Below, piece by piece: positions 44,742-53,052 of a stretch of 64,000 nucleotides of DNA; the first letter of the stretch is position 1, and each line of letters begins with the position of its first letter. This DNA comes from an uncultured Lachnospiraceae bacterium (GTDB lineage Bacteria > Bacillota > Clostridia > Lachnospirales > Lachnospiraceae). A program made the position numbers and the translations under genes. The stretch spans positions 77,981-141,980 of the forward strand of contig CAJTVQ010000004.1 in the NCBI GenBank assembly GCA_910579935.1, read 5' to 3'. The notes beneath the pieces are model-generated. The model made no database searches, was not told the DNA's origin, and saw only the letters and a program-made list of their open reading frames with translations.

Positions 44742-46523
44742 CTATAAGTTCAGATTTCTGTAACGGTTAAAGCACGCAAATATTTCCTGTCTTCTCGGCA
44801 GGGCCAGTCCGGAAGGCAGATAACTGCCCGGTACTATACTGGCAAGTCCCTTCTTTTCTATGGTATCCATCAGCGTATCCACCACCTTCTGCAGCGTATC
44901 CCTTCCGTTAAACAGATTGCTTTCCGCATAAGCAAGCAGGTATCCCAATGTCATCACCTGTTCACCGTCTGCAATCTGCTCCACATAACGCAGATCCACG
45001 GTTTCTTTATTCAGACTGAAGGATTCCTTTCCCATTCCTTTAATCTTTACCCTGTTATCGGAACCATGGTCGCTGCCATTCCTTTCATTTCCGCCCCTTC
45101 CTCCGCGGCGTCCGCCGTGCTGCATTCCTGCACTGCGGCCTCCTCCGGATGACATTCCCGGAGCTCTCCGGTAATCCGGCCCCGACGGATCTTTATCCGG
45201 CAAAAGCAATACCGGATACTTCGCCGCTTCTTCCTTTGCCAATGCCGTTATCTCCTGCGGCACATAATTATCCATCTGCACAATCTGATCCGCGATATGG
45301 AAATAAGCCCCCGAACTTCCCGCTACAATCACGCAGGAAATCCCTCTCTTTTCATACAGATACCGCGCCCGCTCAATGAAAGGCGTAATCGGCTCTTTCT
45401 CTCTGTGCACCACTCTCTGCATCAATTCATCCCGTACCATAAAATTGGTGGCACAGGTATCCTCATCAATCAGCAAAAGGGAAGAACCGCCTTCCATAGC
45501 CTCTATCACATTTGCCGCCTGGGATGTACTTCCGCTGGCATCCTCCGTATAGAAGCTTTCCGTCCGCTTTCCGTTCGGAAGATTATTGACAAACATGGAA
45601 ATATCATCCTTTTTCACACACCTGCCGTCCTCCGCGCGAATCTTTACCGCATCCGGAACGGTAATCACATATTCCCTGCCGTCCCCTGCGATATGATCAT
45701 ATACCCCTAATTCCAATGCCTTCAGCAAGGTAGATTTTCCATGGTATCCTCCGCCTACGATCAGAGTGATCCCCTTACGGATCCCCATTCCCTTCACCAT
45801 GCCTTTGTGAGGCAACTGCAATTCCACTTCCATCGATTCCGGCGAGGCAAACGGCACGCTTTCCTTCATGGGTTTATCCGAAACCCCTGATTCCCGCGGA
45901 AGCACCGCGCCATTGGCAACAAATGCCACCAGCCCCAGTTCTTCCAGTTTCTCCCTGATATACGTTCTGTCATCTGCCAAAAATATGGTTCTTTCTACAT
46001 CTTTACTGTCAAGCCTTTTGTAGAAAAGCACATCCTGTACGCACTTCGGCAGGAAATCAAATAGAATTTTTATCAGTTCCGAAGAACATATGGTTCTTCC
46101 GTTTGCCGGAAATCCTATTTCCAAACGCACGGCCAAATCCCCTGCCGCCGCATCTATTTCGCAGGCCGTCCGCTCCAGCACTTCCTGCCCCGGACGGCTG
46201 GCGGACATAAGCCCGCTCTTTCCGGAACCCTTTGCCTTAAAATTGTATTTGTCTACTTCTTTACGGAATAACCGCAGCAGATAATCCTGCAGGGCGATCC
46301 TTCTCTCCCTGCTGCCGTAATATTCCGCCGGAAATCCGGCTTCCCTGCCGGCAATATGTATGCTGACTTTGGAAGGAGACGCAAACGGGTCTCCCTGTAC
46401 ATGATCTATGGACAGTATATAACGCCCAAAATTATAGCTTCCTTTTGTATCTTTGTACGCAGGATATCCCCTGTGGTCTATGTTTCTTAATAATGTCTGC
46501 AATTCCGTAGCTGTCTTAGCCAT
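44742..46523 (-). CDS. Predicted ABC-class ATPase (COG3044)
   Basis: A protein of 593 residues belonging to the stand-alone ABC-class ATPase family COG3044. The N-terminal region (LQTLLRNIDHRGYPAYKDTKGSY) and the statement-like FGRYILSIDHVQGDPFASPSKV are family signatures. Walker A is GGGYHGKSTLLKALE near residue 255, and Walker B is SLLLIDEDTCATNFM near 345. A Gly/Arg/Ser-rich low-complexity insertion (GGRSAGMQHGGRRGGRGG) lies around residues 465-490. No membrane segment is present, and the cellular role of the family is not known. The ATG at 46523 follows AGAGGTTGAAT; a TTG two codons earlier is less likely. It lies 36 bases after lacM on the same strand. Confidence 0.88.
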   Translation of the reverse strand: MAKTATELQTLLRNIDHRGYPAYKDTKGSYNFGRYILSIDHVQGDPFASPSKVSIHIAGREAGFPAEYYGSRERRIALQDYLLRLFRKEVDKYNFKAKGSGKSGLMSASRPGQEVLERTACEIDAAAGDLAVRLEIGFPANGRTICSSELIKILFDFLPKCVQDVLFYKRLDSKDVERTIFLADDRTYIREKLEELGLVAFVANGAVLPRESGVSDKPMKESVPFASPESMEVELQLPHKGMVKGMGIRKGITLIVGGGYHGKSTLLKALELGVYDHIAGDGREYVITVPDAVKIRAEDGRCVKKDDISMFVNNLPNGKRTESFYTEDASGSTSQAANVIEAMEGGSSLLLIDEDTCATNFMVRDELMQRVVHREKEPITPFIERARYLYEKRGISCVIVAGSSGAYFHIADQIVQMDNYVPQEITALAKEEAAKYPVLLLPDKDPSGPDYRRAPGMSSGGGRSAGMQHGGRRGGRGGNERNGSDHGSDNRVKIKGMGKESFSLNKETVDLRYVEQIADGEQVMTLGYLLAYAESNLFNGRDTLQKVVDTLMDTIEKKGLASIVPGSYLPSGLALPRRQEIFACFNRYRNLNL

Positions 46524-46559
46524 ATTCAACCTCTCTTCTGCGCCGCTTTTCTACGCGTC

Positions 46560-47576
46560 TCATTTTCCTTCCGTCTTTCTCTCCCCGGCAGCCGCATCCG
46601 CCGGCCCGCATATACGGAACGAACACAGGATATCTTCCTCTCCGTTCACATGATATTCTTCTTCCACATCGATGCCCCAGCTGTTGATACCGCCTACGCC
46701 TCTGACAGCGCCGTAAATGCACACCACTGTCCTGCGGGCCGGCGGAAGTTCTTCCTGATGGGCAGCATTCTCCAGCTCCGATGCCGTATAGGGGAGACAG
46801 GAAAATGCCAGTTTGTCCATCTCAAACCTCAACGTCTTTTCTTCCTTCTCCTGACGACTGTTATCAAGCCCCGTGCTCCGGCATATCTCCACCCAGTCGC
46901 TGTCCATATGCATTCCGCAGTCCTGCGGCACCAGATAAGGCGTAACGGGAAGCCCTTTTACTTCATACACACCTTCCACGCCTCCTGCTTTCCGGTCCGG
47001 ATACGTCTCGCCTGACAATCCCTTATATACAAACCGCTCTGCACAGGTGGGCATGATAAACCGCATACCGAACACCGGCAGTTCCGGCAGCCCTTTCTTT
47101 CCATAATAATGCGCATCCACCTGAATATCTCCCGACGCATCTGCCTGGTATGATACCGTAACGGTCGCCGCCGGATTTGTAATGGTCTCATATGTGTAGA
47201 CAATCTGAACGTTCTCTGCCCGCTCTTCCGATGAATATGCATTATTTACCGGTGCACAGGGCAGCGGAATCTCCTTTCCGTCCACCGCAACCGCAATACC
47301 GGTACACCGGATAAACATATCCGCCGCAAGCCACATTCCGCTTTTTAACGGGAATCCGCACCCTCTGTCATTATCCGTAACCGCCCTCCAGAAAGCGGGC
47401 CGCGGCGCACGGAACAGCCATTCCCTCCCTTCCACGCAGAAAGATACCGGACCTCCTGCCGCATAGGAAAAAATATAGTGGAATTCCCTGCCGTCCACGC
47501 ATCCTTTCACTCCCAAAGTCACATCCCCGTATATTATTTCCAATTCCGGCAAAACTTTCTTATCGATATTTTCCAT
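46560..47576 (-). CDS. lacM: Beta-galactosidase small subunit
   Basis: A 338-residue protein consisting of the Bgal_small_N domain of GH2 beta-galactosidases. Landmarks are PVSFCVEGREWLFRAPRPAFWRAVTDNDRGCG near residue 40-70 and VFGMRFIMPTCAERFVYKGLSGETYPDR near 165, which match LacM. It completes the active site of the large subunit and is needed for activity in LacLM enzymes. The gene starts inside the last codons of lacL (17-base overlap), ensuring coupled translation. The C-terminal tail (FRICGPADAAAGERKTEGK) is extra to the usual family end and probably disordered. Confidence 0.92.
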   Translation of the reverse strand: MENIDKKVLPELEIIYGDVTLGVKGCVDGREFHYIFSYAAGGPVSFCVEGREWLFRAPRPAFWRAVTDNDRGCGFPLKSGMWLAADMFIRCTGIAVAVDGKEIPLPCAPVNNAYSSEERAENVQIVYTYETITNPAATVTVSYQADASGDIQVDAHYYGKKGLPELPVFGMRFIMPTCAERFVYKGLSGETYPDRKAGGVEGVYEVKGLPVTPYLVPQDCGMHMDSDWVEICRSTGLDNSRQEKEEKTLRFEMDKLAFSCLPYTASELENAAHQEELPPARRTVVCIYGAVRGVGGINSWGIDVEEEYHVNGEEDILCSFRICGPADAAAGERKTEGK

Positions 47577-49521
47577 AATAATACCTCACTTCCTGCATGG
47601 CCGGTTTCTCCGTCCTGTCTGCAAATACGATGCCGTTTCCCGAAAACTCATAATCCGAAGGCCTGTCGTCAAAATCTCCTCCATAACGCAGCACTTTCCT
47701 GCCGGTCACTTCATCTTCCACCCAAAGCGCCTGATCGATAAAATCCCAGATGAATCCGCCGTGATACATCTCATATACATCCAGCAGTTTCATATAGGAG
47801 TCCATACCACCCAGCGAATTTCCCATATCATGCATATACTCGCATAAAAGAAACGGTTTGTCCGGTTTCTTATCCAGATACTCTCTTATTTCTTCGGGCG
47901 TAGCATACATACGGCTCTCCACATCGGAAACCGTAGCAGTATACTCTCTGTTATTGTATACACCCTCATAATGCACCAGTCTTCCATCCTGTTTTTCTTT
48001 GAAATACCGGTTCATGCTCTCAATATTATCTCCAGCATAGGACTCATTTCCCAAAGACCAGAACAAAATGGAAACATGGTTCTTAAACCACTCAAAATTG
48101 CTCTCCGCCCTGTCCATGACGGCCCCCTTCCACTGTGGCAGACTTCCGGGCACATTCCACGACGGCTCTATGGCTCCCCCTTTCTGCCAGGAACCATGCG
48201 ATTCCAGATTCGTCTCCGCCATCATATAAATACCATTCTCATCACACATATAATACCACGGAATCTGATCCGGATAATGGCATGTCCGTACCGCATTGAT
48301 ATGGTTGGCATGGAAACATTCCATATCCTGTTCCATTTCCTTTCTGCTGATGCACCTTCCGCCTTCCGCGCTCCATTCATGGCGGTTGACCCCGTTGATC
48401 ACCAATCGCTTTCCATTCAGATAAATTACCTTACCCACGATTTCAATCCTGCGGAAACCGATACGGTAAGGAACGGCTTCCACCAGTTTTCCGCCGCCGT
48501 CATATACCTTAATAAGCAGACGGTACAGATAGGGAGTTCCATAGTCCCATACCTTCACCTCTCCCAGTGTCCGGGACGGCATTTCACACCGCAGTTCCCG
48601 CCAGCCGTATGTGTCCGCTTTTCCATCTTTTTCTTTTTTCTCTTCATTTGCGTCTTTTCTGTCTTCCGGCAATGTCAAAGCATGTTCCGCGCATACCCTG
48701 CCGTCCTCCTCCGACAAAGTAATCTCCACCCTGCCGGATTCTTCTCTTTTTTCCATGGAAAGCTTCACCTGCACACTGATACTTCCCGTACCATCCTCAT
48801 GCAGCACCGGTCTGGCCCATAAATCCTCCACATGGATTTCCGGCCGGCCATACAAGGACACATTCCGGAATATCCCGAAGAAACGGAAGAAATCCTGATC
48901 TTCCAGAAAAGCGGCCGTACTCCTTTTATGTACTTCTACCGCCAGTATATTTCCTTTTTCTTTTAAATAAGGCGTCAATTCAAACTCCGCAGGAACAAAA
49001 CTATCCTCCGAGTATCCGACAAAGCTGCCATTGAGCCACAAATACATCGCCTGCTCCACTCCCTCAAACCGGATAAATACCCTGCGGCCCGTCAGCCCTT
49101 CTTCCAAATCGAATTCCCTGAGATAAGACCCTACCGGATTATAATCCGCTTCGCTGAACATTCCTTCCCATGGATGACTTCCGTCCAAAGCATATGCCGG
49201 TCTGCGGTATATATGTCCTTCCCATGGGTACATTGTATTAATGTAGTGAATTTTGTCATAACCTGCCATTTCAATGTGGCAAGGCACTGCAATTTCGCCG
49301 AACCCGGAAGCATCAAAATCCTGCTCGTAAAAAGCCGCCGGGCGTTCCCCCGCATTCCTGCTGTAACGAAATTTCCATGTTCCGTTTAAAGATTGTTCCA
49401 ATGAATTCTTTCCTGTTTCCATCTCCTCCATACTTTTATAAAAAGCATGATCGCTGTGGGCCTGAAGTTTGCCCGCACGGAATACCTCCGGATGGTCCAG
49501 CCATTTGATCTCTTCTTTCAT
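47560..49521 (-). CDS. lacL: Beta-galactosidase large subunit, GH2
   Basis: A protein of 653 residues with the GH2 sugar-binding domain (LNGTWKFRYSRNAGERP, IAVPCHIEMAGYDKIHYINTMYPWEG), immunoglobulin-like domain and TIM barrel. The acid/base glutamate is in VSILFWSLGNESYAGD, and the nucleophile is in KPFLLCEYMHDMGNS. NGVNRHEWS is another GH2 landmark. Chain length without a C-terminal domain matches LacL, with lacM supplying the rest. A Lys/Glu/Asp-rich insertion (KDANEEKKEKDGKADTYG) near residue 300 is unusual. I use the ATG at 49521, giving MKEEIKWLDHPEVFRAG as in other LacL proteins; one at 49542 is possible. It releases galactose from beta-galactosides in the cytoplasm. Confidence 0.93.
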   Translation of the reverse strand: MKEEIKWLDHPEVFRAGKLQAHSDHAFYKSMEEMETGKNSLEQSLNGTWKFRYSRNAGERPAAFYEQDFDASGFGEIAVPCHIEMAGYDKIHYINTMYPWEGHIYRRPAYALDGSHPWEGMFSEADYNPVGSYLREFDLEEGLTGRRVFIRFEGVEQAMYLWLNGSFVGYSEDSFVPAEFELTPYLKEKGNILAVEVHKRSTAAFLEDQDFFRFFGIFRNVSLYGRPEIHVEDLWARPVLHEDGTGSISVQVKLSMEKREESGRVEITLSEEDGRVCAEHALTLPEDRKDANEEKKEKDGKADTYGWRELRCEMPSRTLGEVKVWDYGTPYLYRLLIKVYDGGGKLVEAVPYRIGFRRIEIVGKVIYLNGKRLVINGVNRHEWSAEGGRCISRKEMEQDMECFHANHINAVRTCHYPDQIPWYYMCDENGIYMMAETNLESHGSWQKGGAIEPSWNVPGSLPQWKGAVMDRAESNFEWFKNHVSILFWSLGNESYAGDNIESMNRYFKEKQDGRLVHYEGVYNNREYTATVSDVESRMYATPEEIREYLDKKPDKPFLLCEYMHDMGNSLGGMDSYMKLLDVYEMYHGGFIWDFIDQALWVEDEVTGRKVLRYGGDFDDRPSDYEFSGNGIVFADRTEKPAMQEVRYYYGKYR

Positions 49522-49739
49522 AACTCTCTTTATTCCTTCCATTTCCGTTCTCTATCCCCGCCCGCAGTTCCGTTCGGCCTCCTGGCAGACACTGCTTTGT
49601 AAAGGGACGCTATCCATAATAATACCTGCATTTTAAAAAGGTGGCAATAACTATTCCAAATAATTTCTTGTTCATTTAATCAGAACATAACAGCTCAGTT
49701 ACCATCCCTCCCTTCCAACCGCACCCTGACCGCCCATTC

Positions 49740-50273
49740 TCATCCGGCAATCCGCGACGCCAAAACCACACTGGCTGCAATCCCCGCCAGACTCGCCAGT
49801 ACGGCCCCTTTCAGGGTATACCTTGTCTTTGTCACCTTCGCCGCCAGAAAATAAACGCTCATCGTATAAAAAACAGTTTCCGTACAACTCATCATAATGG
49901 AAGTGATCATTCCGATTCTGGAATCCGGTCCGTAGGTTTTGAAAATATCCAGCACCAACCCGGTTGCCGCAGATGAAGAAAACATTTTAACGAATACCAG
50001 CGGCATCAGCTGGGAAGGGAATCCAACCCGTTCCGACAGCCCCTGGAACAACCCTCCCAGAAACGTCAGGAATCCCGATGCGCGCAGTACGCCCACAGCC
50101 ACCATCAGTCCCACCAGTGTCGGCATGATCTGTACGACAGTCTGCAGGCCGTCCTTTGCCCCTTTAATAAAATCTTCATATACATTCCTCTTATGAACCA
50201 ATCCATAAGCCACTATATAAAAAATGATAACAGGAATGATAATATTTGAAATATTCGATAATACGTTTAAAAT
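49740..50273 (-). CDS. spmB: Spore maturation protein B, apparent non-AUG (ATT) start
   Basis: An integral membrane protein of the Gate/nucleoside-recognition family, SpmB branch, needed for spore core dehydration. The recognisable part includes YGLVHKRNVYEDFIKGAKDGLQTVVQIMPTLVGLMVAVGVLRASG and MSCTETVFYTMSVYFLAAKVTKTRYTLKGA. The reading frame has no ATG, GTG or TTG early enough to include the first membrane helix (NVLSNISNIIIPVIIFYIV); the first GTG (50213) would remove it and has no ribosome binding site. An ATT at 50273 lies seven bases after AGGGAGG and gives 177 residues, the usual length. Either an AUU start is used or the start codon has been lost. No spmA is adjacent. Confidence 0.75.
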   Translation of the reverse strand: MLNVLSNISNIIIPVIIFYIVAYGLVHKRNVYEDFIKGAKDGLQTVVQIMPTLVGLMVAVGVLRASGFLTFLGGLFQGLSERVGFPSQLMPLVFVKMFSSSAATGLVLDIFKTYGPDSRIGMITSIMMSCTETVFYTMSVYFLAAKVTKTRYTLKGAVLASLAGIAASVVLASRIAG

Positions 50274-50348
50274 AGCGATGCCTCCCTGTTCGGCCCCTTT
50301 AAAGCTATTTTATTATCGGCAAAGGGCAGGTATTCCTGCTCATTCCGG

Positions 50349-50609
50349 TTATTTCCTTCCCAACCATTCATTCAGGAAATTCACATTTTTTGCCCTGTTA
50401 ATAATGTCCGTGGCATTGTCCTGAATATAAACGGTAAGCTGCTCTATCTCCGCACCGGTAAATCCGGAAGATTTCACGATCGCACCCCTTGGGACTATAC
50501 CCTCCGCATAATCGTTCTTTCCCCGTTCGAAGCAAACCCTCACCATCTTCTCGCCGTCTTTCAACAGCAGTCCGGAATATGTCATCCGGAGTTCTTCATC
50601 TTTTCCCAT
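50349..50609 (-). CDS. Small uncharacterised protein
   Basis: An 86-residue soluble protein that I do not recognise. It has mixed alpha-beta character: an opening EELRMTYSGLLLKDGEKMVRVCFERG, a central YAEGIVPRGAIVKSSGF, and a helical end with VYIQDNATDIINRAKNVNFLNEWLGRK. No signal peptide, cysteine motif or DNA-binding helix is visible. It lies 75 bases upstream of spmB on the same strand and may share its transcript. The codon use resembles neighbouring real genes and a plausible site precedes the ATG, so I keep it as a gene. Confidence 0.65.
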   Translation of the reverse strand: MGKDEELRMTYSGLLLKDGEKMVRVCFERGKNDYAEGIVPRGAIVKSSGFTGAEIEQLTVYIQDNATDIINRAKNVNFLNEWLGRK

Positions 50610-50782
50610 ACCTTCTCTACTCCATCAGATTTCAAGTAATTCCATATGTATTTATTATAACCTAATTCTTCCCAAAATACATTAAAATTATGGCAATCTG
50701 TCAACAATTATGATAGAGTATATTTATATATCGTTTCAGCAAAAGAAAAAGAACTTAAATTCGGAAAGGGCAGGTTACATAG

Positions 50783-52888
50783 ATGGAATATAAGGAAGAA
50801 CGGTTCAAACAAAGCGCAAACAGGAAAGCCATGGCCGTATGGCTGATACTGAATATGATACTCACGGTATTTTACGGTTACGAAACAGGCAGCGGACAGC
50901 GGACTTCCGGATATTTTATGGTTTTTCTTCTCATCTGCTGGATCCCGTATCTTTTCAGCCTGCTCATACTGAAGATACAGGGTATGGGAACTCCTGTATA
51001 TAAAGATGTGATCGCCGTCGGATACGGCCTGTTTTATGCCTATATCGTTTTCACTACCACTTCGGCCCTCTGCTTTATGTATATACTGCCGCTTGCCAGT
51101 ATGTTAATACTGTATAAAAACCGCAATTTCATTATCCGCTGCGGTATTGCTGCTTCAGCAGTTCTCATCGCCGGCGATCTGTATAAATACCTGAACGGCA
51201 TGAACACATTGTCTGATATAAGCACGTTTATACTGCAGCTGTCCTGTATCATCCTGTGTTTTGCCTGCTACGCACTGTCCATAAACCATCTGAATCAGTC
51301 CGACGGCGCCCTGACAGATTCCATTCAGGGGCATCTGGAACGGGTTGTTACCACCATAGAACAGGTAAAAACAGCCAGCACTGCTATTGTAGACGGAGTT
51401 ACCGTAGTCCGTGAACTTGCCGACGAAAACAAGCAGGGCGCCAGCTCCGTTGTACACAGCATGGAAAAATTATCGGAAAACAATGATATGCTTCAGAGCA
51501 AAACCATGTCCTCCATGGATATGACCACCGATATCAACACGCAGGTACAGAACGTGGCAGCGCTGATCGAGCGGATGGTGGACCTGATCAACGAATCCAT
51601 GGGACATGCAAATGCCAGCTCCGCAAAGCTGAACGGCGTTGTAGAAACAACCAACAGCATGGCAAAACTGTCCTCCGAGGTAGAAAACGTATTAAACGAA
51701 TTCAAACAGGAATTTATCATGGTGAAAGAAGAAACCAGTACCATCGAGGGCATCAGCTCCCAAACCAATCTGCTTGCCCTGAACGCATCCATAGAAGCTG
51801 CGAGGGCAGGGGCTGCCGGAAAAGGTTTTGCCGTAGTTGCGGATGAAATCCGCAATCTCAGTATGGGAACACAGAATTCTTCCAGCCGTATCATGTCGGC
51901 ACTCGGGCATTTGGAAGAAACCTCCGGCAAAATGACGGAATCCATCATCCACACGCTGGAACTGATCCAGCTCAATCTTGAGCAGGTCACACAGGTAACA
52001 CAGAGCGTGGACAGTATCACGCAGGACTCCGTACAATTAGGCGGCAATATAAAAGTCATTGATTCCGCCATGGAAGAAGTAAAATCGTCCAATCAAAATA
52101 TGGTTGATAATATGCAGCAGATCTGTGATGTCATGCAGGTCATGGCCGGCTGTGTGACGGATGCCAATGAAACTACCAAGACCATGCTGAGCAAATATGA
52201 AGAAACCGCTGCCAATGTCAACCAAATAGAAGACACGGTCGGCAGGCTTATGGAAGAGCTGGGCGAAGGCGGATTCATGAGTATCCAGGATGTAAGACCG
52301 GATATGAAGATTTCCCTTCTTGCCTCCGACAATGGCAGGAATATCGAATACCGCGGCGAAGTAATCGCCCGGCAGGGAAATGATATCCTTGTCACCCTGC
52401 GTAATGATAACGAAAAACCGGTTGACATAACATCCAAAACACTTAACTTCCATTTGCGGATTGTTGTCGATAACGTACTTTACCATTGGGAAAATATAAA
52501 AGCTGCTGCCGACAAAGAAAGAACCGGCTGCTACCGGCTGACCGTATCCTCCTGCGCCAAAGTCATAAACCGGAGGAAATACCATCGTATGCCTCTTTGC
52601 CACTCCTGCATCATCACTCTGAAGGAATCGGATCAGACCTTTTCCGGAAAACTGATCAATCTCAGCGCCAACGGATTTGCCTTCACTGTACGCGACCCCG
52701 GATTGGCAGACTCCAAGGGTAAAAATGTAACCGTCTCTATTCCTGGTTTTCCGCTTCCGGAAGCCCGTTCGCTGGATGGACATATCATCCGAAACACCGG
52801 CAACGACGGTGAATACATCATCGGCTGCCGCATGCCGGAAGACAATTTTGCAATCCAGGATTATGTGAACGCCAATTATCAGGAATAG
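50783..52888 (+). CDS. Chemoreceptor fused to YcgR-like PilZ cyclic-di-GMP domain
   Basis: A 701-residue protein in three parts. Residues ~15-165 form about six membrane spans with short loops and no extracellular sensor. Residues ~190-490 are a methyl-accepting signalling domain with tip ISSQTNLLALNASIEAARAG and GKGFAVVADEIRNLS near 335-365. Residues ~500-700 form a YcgR-like N-domain (RPDMKISLLASDNGRNIEYRGEVIARQG) followed by PilZ, whose cyclic-di-GMP-binding residues are present: RKYHR near 597 and NLSANGF about 30 later. The protein should therefore link cyclic-di-GMP level to chemotaxis signalling in one chain. The MCP part is related to the receptor at 9242. A terminator hairpin follows at 52924. 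Confidence 0.9.
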   Translation: MEYKEERFKQSANRKAMAVWLILNMILTVFYGYETGSGQRTSGYFMVFLLICWIPYLFSLLILKIQGMGTPVYKDVIAVGYGLFYAYIVFTTTSALCFMYILPLASMLILYKNRNFIIRCGIAASAVLIAGDLYKYLNGMNTLSDISTFILQLSCIILCFACYALSINHLNQSDGALTDSIQGHLERVVTTIEQVKTASTAIVDGVTVVRELADENKQGASSVVHSMEKLSENNDMLQSKTMSSMDMTTDINTQVQNVAALIERMVDLINESMGHANASSAKLNGVVETTNSMAKLSSEVENVLNEFKQEFIMVKEETSTIEGISSQTNLLALNASIEAARAGAAGKGFAVVADEIRNLSMGTQNSSSRIMSALGHLEETSGKMTESIIHTLELIQLNLEQVTQVTQSVDSITQDSVQLGGNIKVIDSAMEEVKSSNQNMVDNMQQICDVMQVMAGCVTDANETTKTMLSKYEETAANVNQIEDTVGRLMEELGEGGFMSIQDVRPDMKISLLASDNGRNIEYRGEVIARQGNDILVTLRNDNEKPVDITSKTLNFHLRIVVDNVLYHWENIKAAADKERTGCYRLTVSSCAKVINRRKYHRMPLCHSCIITLKESDQTFSGKLINLSANGFAFTVRDPGLADSKGKNVTVSIPGFPLPEARSLDGHIIRNTGNDGEYIIGCRMPEDNFAIQDYVNANYQE

Positions 52889-52923
52889 TTTTAATGAATC
52901 TATACCGAATCTTGAAAAAGCAG

Positions 52924-52966
52924 ATCACATGGGATCGTTCCGCTGAATGCGGCAGTCCCATGTGAT
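52924..52966. terminator. Bidirectional terminator hairpin
   Basis: ATCACATGGGA (52924-52934) pairs with TCCCATGTGAT (52956-52966), with an inner CCGC/GCGG. T-rich sequence follows on both strands (TACTTTCTTT forward, CTGCTTTTTC reverse), so it can end both the chemoreceptor-PilZ gene and the convergent GH42 gene. Confidence 0.8.
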
Positions 52967-53052
52967 TACTTTCTTTGATATTTCCGCTTTCTCTGCACTT
53001 CCACTTCATGCAGCGTACTTTACCCCTATTGATATATATATATATGGAAATT

